Positions 9,450 through 17,294 of a stretch of DNA of 30,951 nucleotides are shown here, one piece after another; position 1 is the first letter of the stretch, and every line of letters begins with the position of its first letter. A program made the translations under genes and the position numbers. This DNA is from a virus: positions 1-30,951 of IMG/VR virus record IMGVR_UViG_3300044859_000110; one strand, 5' to 3'. Under the pieces are notes generated by a model. It saw nothing but the letters and a program-made list of their open reading frames with translations, was not told the origin of the DNA and searched no databases.

Positions 9450-10045
9450 TATTTTCTAGCTCCTGTACTAGGTAATTGTGGTCTTGTCATTTTAGTCATA
9501 GGACTAACTGTGTTTATTCCGTCTTTGCTCTTATTAGGACTTACTGGAGTAGTTTTGCCTGCATATGGAATATTAATACTAGGCTTTTTAGGCATTACAC
9601 GATCTAGATATTGATTTGCATATTCTTTGCTAGCTTCTTTGCCATTATCTTCTAACTCTGTCTTTAGTAATAAAGGTTGATCTTTTTGTTCATTAGCATA
9701 ACCTTCAGCTTCACTATTGATGCTATCATCATAATCAGTAGTAACTACTCTGACATTGTTTATGTTGCAACCACAATGTTGAGCGCATTGCTGAATCATT
9801 GGTTCAGTTGCAGGATATTTGAATTCAGCTTTGATAATGGTAATAGACTCATTATGCAAGTCAGGAAATCCATATGGATCTTTTTGAATAGGTGTAGTTT
9901 TTGGATCATCAATTTTGACTGGGTCAAATTTGGACAAATTATGTCTGAACAATTCCAAAAAGTTTTTTTCACAATCGCCGGCAATCTTAATTGTATAGCG
10001 ATATGTTCTAACACTTTCGGTTAAATATTGACGTAGGCTCTTCAT
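9449..10045 (-). CDS. Conserved-looking phage protein, function unknown (198 aa)
   Basis: The protein begins MKSLRQYLTESVRTY..TIKIAG, a start I associate with conserved virion-module proteins of aquatic T4-like phages. Residues 15-105 look like a folded alpha/beta domain with one CAQHCGC cysteine cluster near 87-93. The C-terminal third is Lys/Pro/Thr-rich and probably disordered. A late promoter at 10063-10072 overlaps the stop of the preceding gp16-like gene, so it is likely made late. A head or neck role is possible from context, but nothing in the sequence assigns one. Confidence 0.7.
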   Translation of the reverse strand: MKSLRQYLTESVRTYRYTIKIAGDCEKNFLELFRHNLSKFDPVKIDDPKTTPIQKDPYGFPDLHNESITIIKAEFKYPATEPMIQQCAQHCGCNINNVRVVTTDYDDSINSEAEGYANEQKDQPLLLKTELEDNGKEASKEYANQYLDRVMPKKPSINIPYAGKTTPVSPNKSKDGINTVSPMTKMTRPQLPSTGARK

Positions 10046-10062
10046 TGTTTTATTCCTGTTCT

Positions 10063-10072
10063 ATTATTTATC
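10063..10072 (-). promoter_or_regulatory. T4-type late promoter for the 198-aa gene
   Basis: GATAAATAAT on the minus strand, 17 bases 5' of the ATG at 10045 and overlapping the TGA of the upstream gene. Same element as at 6537-6546. Confidence 0.6.
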
Positions 10073-10556
10073 AATTTACTGGTTTTTTGTTTGCCAGAAT
10101 ACTCTTGAGAAGTTCATTACGATCCACTAAGCTACCCTCACCTAGTGGAACATTTGCAATCTCTTTATCTTTCTCAACATTTTTTTGATCTAGACTTGCT
10201 TTTTTCAACTGCAAATCAATCATTTTTAATTTCTTGTTAATCTTAGCCGTCTTAGCAGTTATAGCATGTCCTAACATTGTACCAGCACTATTGAATATCT
10301 CACTAGCAAATCTGCTATCGACTTGCATCCCCAAATCCATTAAATCTTTATAACTGTCTTGAGCCAGTTTTGCCAATTCATCCATCTCAGTATCACTTGC
10401 TTCTAACCCACGAACTTGTGGTAATGCTTGTTCTATCTTATCTAAAGTAGAGTATGTTTCTTGCGTTACTAAATCCATATCTTTGCCGAGTATGGGTTCA
10501 GTTAATGATGATTCCTCTGTAGGTAAATCAAACAATTCTGATAATTTTTTTGTCAT
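10071..10556 (-). CDS. 16: Terminase small subunit, T4 gp16-like
   Basis: 161 residues, close to T4 gp16 (164). The body is helical and charged. Residues 80-120 (SRFASEIFNSAG....AKTAKINKKLKMIDLQLKK) resemble the central helical oligomerisation region of gp16 from T4-like phages, which forms a ring regulating the packaging ATPase gp17. N-terminal (LSELFDLPTEE) and C-terminal arms look flexible. No gene 17 follows, unlike in T4. The ATG sits at the base of a small hairpin with a late promoter against it. The assignment rests on length, helix pattern and remembered similarity, so it is probable rather than certain. Confidence 0.62.
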   Translation of the reverse strand: MTKKLSELFDLPTEESSLTEPILGKDMDLVTQETYSTLDKIEQALPQVRGLEASDTEMDELAKLAQDSYKDLMDLGMQVDSRFASEIFNSAGTMLGHAITAKTAKINKKLKMIDLQLKKASLDQKNVEKDKEIANVPLGEGSLVDRNELLKSILANKKPVN

Positions 10557-10585
10557 GCTATTTGTCCATAATAGCAGTATTTATT
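10557..10585 (-). promoter_or_regulatory. Late promoter abutting a start-site hairpin of the gp16-like gene
   Basis: The late element AATAAATACT (10576-10585) overlaps the stop of gp4. Directly 3' of it a 6-bp stem GCTATT/AATAGC with a 7-base loop (10557-10575) ends at the ATG; the loop carries the only GGA. A transcript starting about six bases past the element would begin inside the 5' arm and lack part of the stem. Confidence 0.55.
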
Positions 10586-11021
10586 ACTTACGCCTACCGT
10601 TATAAAACAAGTCATCCTCTGTGATTACACGGAATGTAAATCCATATTGTTTACAGTATGCTTTAGCACTAGCCCACTTGGCGTGATTAATAGCAACAAT
10701 TGCTATATCTCTTGCGCTAGCCTTTCTACTTTCAATCAGGCTTTGTTTTTTAGGTTTGATCTCTACAATTTCAGCAAACTGTTTTCCAAACTTGTTTTCA
10801 TATAGTATAAAGAAGTCTGGAATATAATTAGTAACTTTACCTGTTAAAGGATGACGATAGGGGATACGTATTGATTCGCTTGCCCATTTAATTACATTCT
10901 TGTTGCCGTCACAGAATTGCATGAATGTGAATTCCCATCCACTACGATATCTAGGTGTATGATTACCAATATACTTATCAGGATTTCTAGGCACAAATAT
11001 GCCCTGTGCAAAGTTTGCCAT
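10584..11021 (-). CDS. 4: Head completion protein gp4, PD-(D/E)XK nuclease fold
   Basis: 145 residues, near T4 gp4 (about 150). The nuclease-like core is visible in order: RSGWE (26-30, motif I Glu), IPDF (PD at 68-69) and EIKPKK (Glu87, Lys89), a TnsA/restriction-endonuclease-type active site, followed by AKWASAKAYCKQYGF and VITEDDL, typical of the family. In T4, gp4 acts with gp50/gp65 to make filled heads competent for tail joining. The ATG overlaps the stop of the 121-aa gene (TAATG), giving translational coupling, and the stop overlaps the next gene's late promoter. All putative catalytic residues are present. Confidence 0.88.
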   Translation of the reverse strand: MANFAQGIFVPRNPDKYIGNHTPRYRSGWEFTFMQFCDGNKNVIKWASESIRIPYRHPLTGKVTNYIPDFFILYENKFGKQFAEIVEIKPKKQSLIESRKASARDIAIVAINHAKWASAKAYCKQYGFTFRVITEDDLFYNGRRK

Positions 11022-11386
11022 TATATTACAGCATTTCTAGCTACTACTTGATTAGGTTGAGGAATAGAACTCACACCATATAAAGTTGTTTTGCTTTTCA
11101 AACTGTTTAGATAGTATGCAACCAATGCATTAGCGGTAGATAACCCATTAGAACCTTTAATTTCTTCTAACAATATCAATGGATTTTCACCAGTGATATT
11201 AGAAATTCTAAAAATGATTGTTGTAAAATTTTTAGCTACGTTTTCGCTTTTAGATAGCGAATAAAAATAACTATATATAATTTCATATTGATTAGCCTCT
11301 ACAACTAAATCAAAATTATAAAATTGATCAAATACACGTACTGTGTTATCTAACTGACTTCTTGGTGCATCTATTGTTTGTGCCAT
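11021..11386 (-). CDS. Conserved small virion-module protein, function unknown (121 aa)
   Basis: A compact mostly helical protein. Features are VFDQFYNFDLVV at 18-29, IIYSYFYSLSKS at 36-47, a central FT.I.FRIS..TGENPL.LLEEI and YLNSLKSKTTLYG near the end. I associate this pattern with a conserved protein of T4-like phages of aquatic bacteria, encoded near gp4 and tube genes, but no function is known to me. A late promoter lies 15 bases 5' of the ATG. The stop is shared with the gp4 start. Confidence 0.72.
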   Translation of the reverse strand: MAQTIDAPRSQLDNTVRVFDQFYNFDLVVEANQYEIIYSYFYSLSKSENVAKNFTTIIFRISNITGENPLILLEEIKGSNGLSTANALVAYYLNSLKSKTTLYGVSSIPQPNQVVARNAVI

Positions 11387-11401
11387 AATATACCTCGTAA
11401 A

Positions 11402-11411
11402 AGTATTTATG
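11402..11411 (-). promoter_or_regulatory. T4-type late promoter for the 121-aa gene and gp4
   Basis: CATAAATACT on the minus strand, overlapping the stop codon at 11407. The element can also pair imperfectly (one bulged A) with GTATATTAT at the start codon of the 121-aa gene, a weak version of the start-site hairpins seen elsewhere in the window. Confidence 0.6.
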
Positions 11412-12597
11412 TGACTTGTTTAGGTGTTGATCTAATATCGCTGTATGCCCCATTAATAGAGTTAGGAGCATTCCTAATTGCACTGGCTGCTTGAGTTGGG
11501 AAATTAAATGCAGTGTTGCGATTAGGTGTCCCCTGTAAAGCGTTAGTAGCTATACCCATTGCTTCTGACTTTGCAATTCTTAATATATTTTGAGGATTTT
11601 TAAAAGTATTAGCCGCGGTGCCAGCTTTCTGTACTGCTCCTACAATGTTGCCGTTTTCTAAGTCATCTAATATGCCGCCAGCAGCATCAACAAGACCACC
11701 TTGACCTAATATAGTTGCATTTGAACCGGGACGAGCGATAGGACTTAGTACAGTATCATAATGATCATTACTGCCAAAACCTTTAACAATATCATACGGC
11801 TTACGACCATCAACTGCACCTTCATAATATTTTACAGTTTCATAATTCAAAGTCATTTGATTTTCCATCACGCCACCACCTTCACTATAATTGTACGTGT
11901 CATGGCTAAAACTTTCAATGATAGGATTAATTAGTCTATACAAAGAAAAACTATGTTGGTTGAAACCGTATATATTAATACCCTTAAAGAACGGTGCTTT
12001 GCTTATGCCTAAACTTGCGGCTGAGTTAGTTGCTGGACTATTACCAGTCTCACCTATGTATCCCCAGTCATCATTGCCAGTGATAGTAGGATCGTAAATA
12101 TTTCTACGATTTAAATTATATCTAACTGCATTGTCGCCACCAAACCTAGCTGCAACACCGCTAATAGTTGTATTGGTATTACTATCCACCTGTGTTGCAT
12201 CTTTATAGTAGTATGTGTAATACGTATACCATAATTTTTTAATTAAATTTTGATTATCATCATGGAATACAACGTTAATAGGATCGTATTTGATTTTAGT
12301 TTGCACTACTCGTTTACGATTGTATTGGTTTAGTGTAGCTAAATCAAATGTATACTTAGGTAGTTGTATATTTTTAACGGCTAATCCAAAATTTTGATCT
12401 TGAGGCCAACCTTGTGTAGCACCGATGTAGTCTTTGTTAATATCAAAATAAACATGGAATAGAAACTTAAACTTGGGTGAATACCCATAAGCATTTGTTC
12501 TAAATGTTTTACTTGCGTGTTGGTAATCACGCAAGTATTCATTAGTAAAGAACGATGTTGCGGCGTCAGTTAATAGGTTTTGAACGAACCCAGCCAT
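11407..12597 (-). CDS. Tail tube-fold protein, probable baseplate-tube junction (gp54/gp48-like)
   Basis: 396 residues. The first ~270 follow the gp19/gp48/gp54 tube-fold pattern: a KFKFLFHVYF strand, then LPKYTFDLATLNQYNRKRVVQTKIKYDPINVVFHDD.. split by turns, an aromatic YTYYTYYY helix, and a late strand-rich block before GAVDGRKP. The last ~120 residues are Ala/Gly/Asn-rich and probably flexible, as in T4 gp54. It follows gp19 by 12 bases with no promoter between, so the two are cotranscribed. In T4, gp48 and gp54 form the first tube rings on the baseplate. I cannot choose between them. Confidence 0.6.
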   Translation of the reverse strand: MAGFVQNLLTDAATSFFTNEYLRDYQHASKTFRTNAYGYSPKFKFLFHVYFDINKDYIGATQGWPQDQNFGLAVKNIQLPKYTFDLATLNQYNRKRVVQTKIKYDPINVVFHDDNQNLIKKLWYTYYTYYYKDATQVDSNTNTTISGVAARFGGDNAVRYNLNRRNIYDPTITGNDDWGYIGETGNSPATNSAASLGISKAPFFKGINIYGFNQHSFSLYRLINPIIESFSHDTYNYSEGGGVMENQMTLNYETVKYYEGAVDGRKPYDIVKGFGSNDHYDTVLSPIARPGSNATILGQGGLVDAAGGILDDLENGNIVGAVQKAGTAANTFKNPQNILRIAKSEAMGIATNALQGTPNRNTAFNFPTQAASAIRNAPNSINGAYSDIRSTPKQVT

Positions 12598-12609
12598 TAA
12601 TTACTCTTA

Positions 12610-13236
12610 TTAACCGATACCAGTAACTGCTGTACCACCAAATGCACGACCTACATTTGTACCGATACCCGAAGTCAATGGTGACTGAATTGCATTATCA
12701 AATCTCACGCTTAACTGAATTGTAGCTGGGTCACTTGTTTTGTAATCCAAGTTATTATAGTTGGCTGTTTTAATAAAGCATCCATACAATTCCCAGGTTT
12801 CTAATACAGAAGGTGTAAGTACACCGTTACCACCATCAAGAATTTCATAATTGATTTGAAACTTATAATCTTGTGCAGTTGCGGCACTAGCTTGTTCAAC
12901 AAAGTCCATTTGTTTCTGAATTTGTTGTCCAACCAATTTACTAACGTTGCCTTGAGCATCGTCACGTAGATTAACTGTAGTTTCTTGCCATGCATGTTTA
13001 CCTGCAAGATAAATTCTTGAGTTATATACATCTAAGGTTACTTCATCAAATTGAACTTGGGGACGAGTAATATCCATTACTTGTTTCGTTAATTCTGTAG
13101 TGGAACCACCTACACCAAAGTTTAAGAACAATGCTCTAAAACGATATTGTAGTTTAGGCATCAATAGACCTTGTGCGTTGGTAGCATTATCCGCTGCAAC
13201 GGTCATATTGAACAATGATTGTGAGGCTGTTGCCAT
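12610..13236 (-). CDS. 19: Tail tube protein gp19
   Basis: 208 residues; T4 gp19 is about 163. The family core is clear: RPQVQFDEVTLDVYNS at 73-88, YLAGKHAWQETTVNLRDD at 90-107, and a terminal ETWELYGCFI...NYNNLDY strand pair. It forms the hexameric inner tube through which DNA passes. The N-terminus (up to 35) and the Gly-rich C-terminus (from ~190) are flexible additions. A strong ribosome site (TAGGAGAA) and its own late promoter precede it, separate from the sheath gene, which fits the need for many copies. Confidence 0.9.
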   Translation of the reverse strand: MATASQSLFNMTVAADNATNAQGLLMPKLQYRFRALFLNFGVGGSTTELTKQVMDITRPQVQFDEVTLDVYNSRIYLAGKHAWQETTVNLRDDAQGNVSKLVGQQIQKQMDFVEQASAATAQDYKFQINYEILDGGNGVLTPSVLETWELYGCFIKTANYNNLDYKTSDPATIQLSVRFDNAIQSPLTSGIGTNVGRAFGGTAVTGIG

Positions 13237-13254
13237 ATTTTATTCTCCTATATC

Positions 13255-13264
13255 TTTATTTATC
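13255..13264 (-). promoter_or_regulatory. T4-type late promoter for gp19
   Basis: GATAAATAAA on the minus strand, 18 bases 5' of the gp19 ATG and between it and the stem-loop following gp18. Confidence 0.6.
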
Positions 13265-13268
13265 TTTA

Positions 13269-13294
13269 ATTCACCCCTGTCTCCAAGGGTGAAT
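13269..13294 (-). other. Stem-loop between gp18 and gp19
   Basis: Perfect 8-bp inverted repeat ATTCACCC/GGGTGAAT with a 10-base loop, starting 4 bases past the gp18 stop. No T run follows, so it is more likely an RNA processing or 3'-end protecting structure than a strong terminator. Confidence 0.6.
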
Positions 13295-13298
13295 ATTC

Positions 13299-16200
13299 TT
13301 ACTGAGCGTTTGCTAATTCACCTGTATTCAATACACGAACCGGAATGTAAATAAACTCAGCTGCCTTGACTGGTTCAATAGCAACGTCAATCCACAATTC
13401 ATTTCTGTCAATACGAGCAGGTGTGTTGTTGCTCTCATCGCATACAACCAAATAATCATACAAACCTCGTTTTGCAACTAGGTCGATGAACAATGATTGA
13501 ACTACACCGCTTATTTCATTACGTGTTACTGCATCGTTAGGTTCAAATACGAACGGACGAGCCGCAATTTGCAATCTTTCACGAATATAGCAAACCAATC
13601 TTGCTACGTTAATACGATCCAGTGCTGATTGACTATCAAATGAGTTCTTATTACCGTAGTTCAATAAGCCAACACCTGTAAAGTATGCTAATGGATTGAT
13701 TTGATTTGTATATAATACATCACGAATACTCATACGATTCTTAACAGTCTGGAACTCACCAGTAGTAGCATTTAAGTAACCAATGTTTGTAGCATTGTCA
13801 ATCGTGCCACGGCGTGTGCCTGCTGGAGCTAACCAAGGATAAGCAATAGTGTCATTACGTAAGAATGTGCGTAACATCATATGACTTGCAGGAACGACAA
13901 CTGCGGCGCCTGTTAAATCTGTAGTGATACCACTTGGATAGAATACACCCAAGTAACTATCACGTGTTACCCATCCTTCTTCGCCTGTGCTTGTTGCGCC
14001 GGCTGCATTGGTTGCCCAATTTGTTAGATCGGTCGCTTGATCAGGTAAGCGCAATGGAGTATCACCAATAATATATGCAGTATTGTTACGGTCATTATTC
14101 AATGTAACCATGTCTGGTTGTAACTCTGGATATCCAGGAGCTGCGATAAGATTAAAGAATGTATCTTCTTCTCTTATACTTTGATTTGTTCCAATAGCCG
14201 CTTTAATTGATTGAACAACTAAATTACGCTGTGCTTTACGGCCCATGTATGCTGCACCGTTAGATTGCAAACCACTAACACTTACCCATGTATATGAGTA
14301 TGTTGGTAGTACTGCAGGTGATGGATAGTTATTTGAGGTAAAGTAATTTGTTCTAAATTGTTTTACGTTATAACCACTACGGCGAGTATTGAATAATAAC
14401 ATACCTTGTGGATATAGTGCTGGATCTGGTGCATCTAAATCTAAATAATCACTTTCAAGTAATGTTTCAATGCTTACTAGAGGATCATTCACTGGATCAA
14501 CAGTTCCTACATTACCCCAACGAGCATCACTAAATAGTACACCGTTTTGACTGGTTTGATCGGATGTGTCAATACTTACCCATTGATTTGTACCATCAAC
14601 CTGTTCCCAACGATATAGTTTAGGATAATTTTCTAAATCACCGCTATCGATCCACAAATCACCGTATACAAGTGCAGTACCGTCGCTTTGACCTGTTAAT
14701 GGATCTGGCTCAGTAGGACTAATAATAGGTCCAGCTGGATCTGTGGTGTTAGTCCCACCGGCTGCAGGATTACCTGAGCTATCATAATTTACATTTCTAT
14801 AACCATACCAATCACCATCTTTGTTTACCATAATATCAACTTCAGATGCTGTACTGTAGTACCAATTTGTACCGTTTGTTGGATTAGTTGCAGGAGCGCC
14901 TTCATTCGCAATATATGTAATTTGTTCCCATGCTGCCAATTGAACCACATAGTTTAATCTAGGTGTTCCGCTATAATATGCCCAATCAATAATAGCACCA
15001 AGACCGGTTACTGATTTTACAATAATAGATAAATCGTTTGTGCCATCTACGCCTCCGATATCAGATCCCTTAAATGTCACAATTTCATCTACAATGTAGT
15101 CAACACCGGGAGTGACTTTGGTTATATCATAGTACCAACCTTTATCTTGATTTGCTGCTATGCTGAAAGTTGCACCGGTACCATCATCAGAACTGCTATC
15201 TTGTGATACAGATGGATTAGTATACCCTTCTACGTAAGAATATGATGTACCTGCATCACTTAAACTAAATCCAATATCAGATAACATTCCATTACTTTGA
15301 CCATCAACGTAGTCACTTAGAAAAATTATTCCACCCAATGTATGTTCTAATTGAATTGCACCAGAAGTAGTTAATGATGCGTTGGTATTAGGAATACCAG
15401 CAGATAACCAAGCAGTTACAAACTCAATTGCTGTGGTTGACCCTGATGGTATTGTATATACACCTGACCCTGTAACTTTTGCAATTAATTGGTTTAACGG
15501 ATCGATTGTGGGGTTTGAAACTGATCCGGTAAATACTGAAGCTCCAATACTTGTTTTAGTCCAGTATTGTGTCGCAGAATATGGTGCTATATTAGATGAT
15601 GTACCGTATGTAGCTACTACAGTTCCGACTGGAATATCACCTCCGCCAGCAGAACTCAAGTCTGTAACAGCAGTAAGTAATGATTGGTATTTATTAACTG
15701 TTTTACTTACCCATGTATCAGTAGATGCATTATATTGAGACATTAATTGATTCATTCCTGAACCTAACACACTAGTTTTAACCCAAACACTTCCAGTAGG
15801 ATGCGGGAATATTTGACTTGCAGTCCATAATGGCATATTAGATGATGGTCCAAAAAACACATCAGGTGCAATATATTGTTTAGGTACAATACCCATGTCA
15901 GCTAATGGAGTGTTTGTACCTTCTGATAGTGTCAAATATGCATTCGGAGTAGGTTCACTATATGCTAAACTTAATTTATTATTAATCAGTCTAGCAGATA
16001 GATATGTTATATTCAATCCGTTAATACTAGCCGCAACATCTGTTACAGTATCACCTGAACCAATTGTAATGGTCACTGTTAATAAACCGTTAATGTTAAT
16101 AGTAAAAGTATCGCCGGTAGTTAATATAGGATTTGATACAGTTCCGGTTACTACCGGTACAGATGCTTTCCAATCACTATCACCTAATTTAACCCAATCA

Positions 16201-16826
16201 TTTTCTGCATTTTTATAGAAATAGGTAGAATTAGTATATTCACCACCTGTTATTTCAGTCGCTATTACTGCATAACCACCCACATTACCTATCACTGATA
16301 TTGGATAATCATCTGCAATATAAATTGAATCTGTAATTACTAATGGAGTTTGATTAACAAACTTGCCGGTTGAACTATTAAATTCATAAATTCCCCACGC
16401 TGAATTTGTTGTATCTAACCAATATGTACCATCAGTTGGATCACCTAAAGGACGACTTAATGATCCAACTAAACTACCCAAATCAATATCTGCTCTTAAA
16501 ACATAACAACGATTAGTAGCACCTAATAATGAATATGTTGCTAACAAGCCATATTCATTTAATTCGTAACCCTGAATTGGTGTACCGTTTGTAGTCTTGT
16601 AAAAGAACGGGGTACCAAACAAGTTAACCAAGTCACGTTGACTTGTTACTTGATATAATTTATTTGCATTTGCGGCTGTTGTTGCTGCCGCTACTCCTGT
16701 GCCTGCTGCATTAGCTTTGTTTTGCGCCGTTGCTAAGACTACAAGAGGAACTGAACTTGAGGCTGCTGGTAAATATTGACTCTGGTCAATGATTGTTACT
16801 TCTACGCCTGGTGATACTAGTGCCAT
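13299..16826 (-). CDS. 18: Tail sheath protein gp18, with very large insertion
   Basis: 1175 residues against 659 in T4. The N-terminus (SPGVEVTIIDQS, then SQRDLVNLFG..) and the C-terminal third (YPQGMLLFNTRRSGYNVK near 809, NRMSIRDVLY..Q.NPLAYFTGVG, ALDRINVARLVCYI, then a terminal PVKAAEFIYIPVRVLNTG) are the conserved contractile-sheath core. Roughly residues 115-770 are insertion, built of repeated short beta modules with a W...Y....W pattern (GTYWLDTTNS, GSVWVKTS, GTNWYYSTAS, GDLWIDSGDLE). In T4 the extra gp18 domains face outward, so a decorated sheath surface is expected (inference). Ribosome site AAAGGAAA; a late-like element lies in a palindrome 5' of it. Confidence 0.92.
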   Translation of the reverse strand: MALVSPGVEVTIIDQSQYLPAASSSVPLVVLATAQNKANAAGTGVAAATTAANANKLYQVTSQRDLVNLFGTPFFYKTTNGTPIQGYELNEYGLLATYSLLGATNRCYVLRADIDLGSLVGSLSRPLGDPTDGTYWLDTTNSAWGIYEFNSSTGKFVNQTPLVITDSIYIADDYPISVIGNVGGYAVIATEITGGEYTNSTYFYKNAENDWVKLGDSDWKASVPVVTGTVSNPILTTGDTFTININGLLTVTITIGSGDTVTDVAASINGLNITYLSARLINNKLSLAYSEPTPNAYLTLSEGTNTPLADMGIVPKQYIAPDVFFGPSSNMPLWTASQIFPHPTGSVWVKTSVLGSGMNQLMSQYNASTDTWVSKTVNKYQSLLTAVTDLSSAGGGDIPVGTVVATYGTSSNIAPYSATQYWTKTSIGASVFTGSVSNPTIDPLNQLIAKVTGSGVYTIPSGSTTAIEFVTAWLSAGIPNTNASLTTSGAIQLEHTLGGIIFLSDYVDGQSNGMLSDIGFSLSDAGTSYSYVEGYTNPSVSQDSSSDDGTGATFSIAANQDKGWYYDITKVTPGVDYIVDEIVTFKGSDIGGVDGTNDLSIIVKSVTGLGAIIDWAYYSGTPRLNYVVQLAAWEQITYIANEGAPATNPTNGTNWYYSTASEVDIMVNKDGDWYGYRNVNYDSSGNPAAGGTNTTDPAGPIISPTEPDPLTGQSDGTALVYGDLWIDSGDLENYPKLYRWEQVDGTNQWVSIDTSDQTSQNGVLFSDARWGNVGTVDPVNDPLVSIETLLESDYLDLDAPDPALYPQGMLLFNTRRSGYNVKQFRTNYFTSNNYPSPAVLPTYSYTWVSVSGLQSNGAAYMGRKAQRNLVVQSIKAAIGTNQSIREEDTFFNLIAAPGYPELQPDMVTLNNDRNNTAYIIGDTPLRLPDQATDLTNWATNAAGATSTGEEGWVTRDSYLGVFYPSGITTDLTGAAVVVPASHMMLRTFLRNDTIAYPWLAPAGTRRGTIDNATNIGYLNATTGEFQTVKNRMSIRDVLYTNQINPLAYFTGVGLLNYGNKNSFDSQSALDRINVARLVCYIRERLQIAARPFVFEPNDAVTRNEISGVVQSLFIDLVAKRGLYDYLVVCDESNNTPARIDRNELWIDVAIEPVKAAEFIYIPVRVLNTGELANAQ

Positions 16827-16871
16827 GTTAAATTTCCTTTATGTTATGATTATGAGGGTTAACGCCCTAAC

Positions 16872-16888
16872 GTACTAATATTTAGTAC
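16872..16888 (-). promoter_or_regulatory. Possible late promoter of gp18 within a palindrome
   Basis: The perfect inverted repeat GTACTAA/TTAGTAC with a 3-base loop contains ACTAAATATT on the minus strand, one substitution from the ATAAATA core. A second small inverted repeat, AGGG/CCCT around GTTAAC (16855-16868), lies between it and the gp18 ribosome site. The element is weaker than the others, but no better candidate precedes the sheath gene. Confidence 0.4.
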
Positions 16889-16946
16889 ATATCATAAAAA
16901 AAGCACCAATAACCATACCTTTAAAGGTTTCTGGGTTAAATACTAT

Positions 16947-17294
16947 ATGATTAGACCCGTTTGCAAAGAATGCAATAAAAATCTATGTGCGGTAAATTAT
17001 ATACGCAAAGAAAAGACATACTATAGGAGTATGTGTGATGAGTGTGGCAGAAAGAAAAACAAGAAAAAGCCAAGAACACCAAGTTGGCAAAAAGCAGGGT
17101 ATAAGAAAAAACCCGCGTGTGATGTTTGCGGGTTTAAGTTTTTGTATGTATCTCAGTCTACAGTTTACCATACAGACGGTAAACTTGAGAATAATCAATA
17201 TACCAATCTACGAACTGTCTGCTTAAATTGTATAGAAGTTATAAAACGAAAAGAAGTCACTTGGCGTAAGGGTGACTTAGAGGTTGATTATTGA
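16947..17294 (+). CDS. Zinc-binding HNH-like protein (115 aa)
   Basis: Two CXXC pairs in the first third (CKEC at 6-9 and CDEC at 30-33) and two in the second (CDVC near 58-61 and CLNC near 92-95) flank a basic linker (KKNKKKPRTP). The second half, YH.DG....N....LRTVC..C, resembles a degenerate HNH/treble-clef fold, but the final catalytic His after the last cysteine pair is absent, so it may bind rather than cut nucleic acid. Similar small proteins occur in T4-like phages of aquatic bacteria. It is the only plus-strand gene in this minus-strand block, and its last 18 bases overlap the dNMP kinase convergently. I see no clear ribosome site. Confidence 0.75.
   Translation: MIRPVCKECNKNLCAVNYIRKEKTYYRSMCDECGRKKNKKKPRTPSWQKAGYKKKPACDVCGFKFLYVSQSTVYHTDGKLENNQYTNLRTVCLNCIEVIKRKEVTWRKGDLEVDY
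17103..17135 (-). terminator. Minus-strand terminator inside the HNH-like gene
   Basis: 8-bp stem AAACCCGC/GCGGGTTT with an 11-base loop; on the minus strand it runs into T6. It lies about 140 bases past the dNMP kinase stop and would keep that transcript out of gp18. On the plus strand the same bases encode KKPACDVCGFK, and the downstream T run is imperfect. Confidence 0.6.

Noticed and set aside
13269-13294. gp18-gp19 stem-loop as an intrinsic terminator
   Set aside because: No T run follows on the minus strand; listed only as a stem-loop.
15686-15695. AATAAATACC late-promoter match on the minus strand inside gp18
   Set aside because: It lies in the middle of the sheath gene with no start codon nearby; taken as a chance match.
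16935-16944. GTTAAATACT just before the HNH-like gene as a late promoter
   Set aside because: It is only 2 bases from the ATG, so the RNA would start at or inside the start codon; base match is also poorer.
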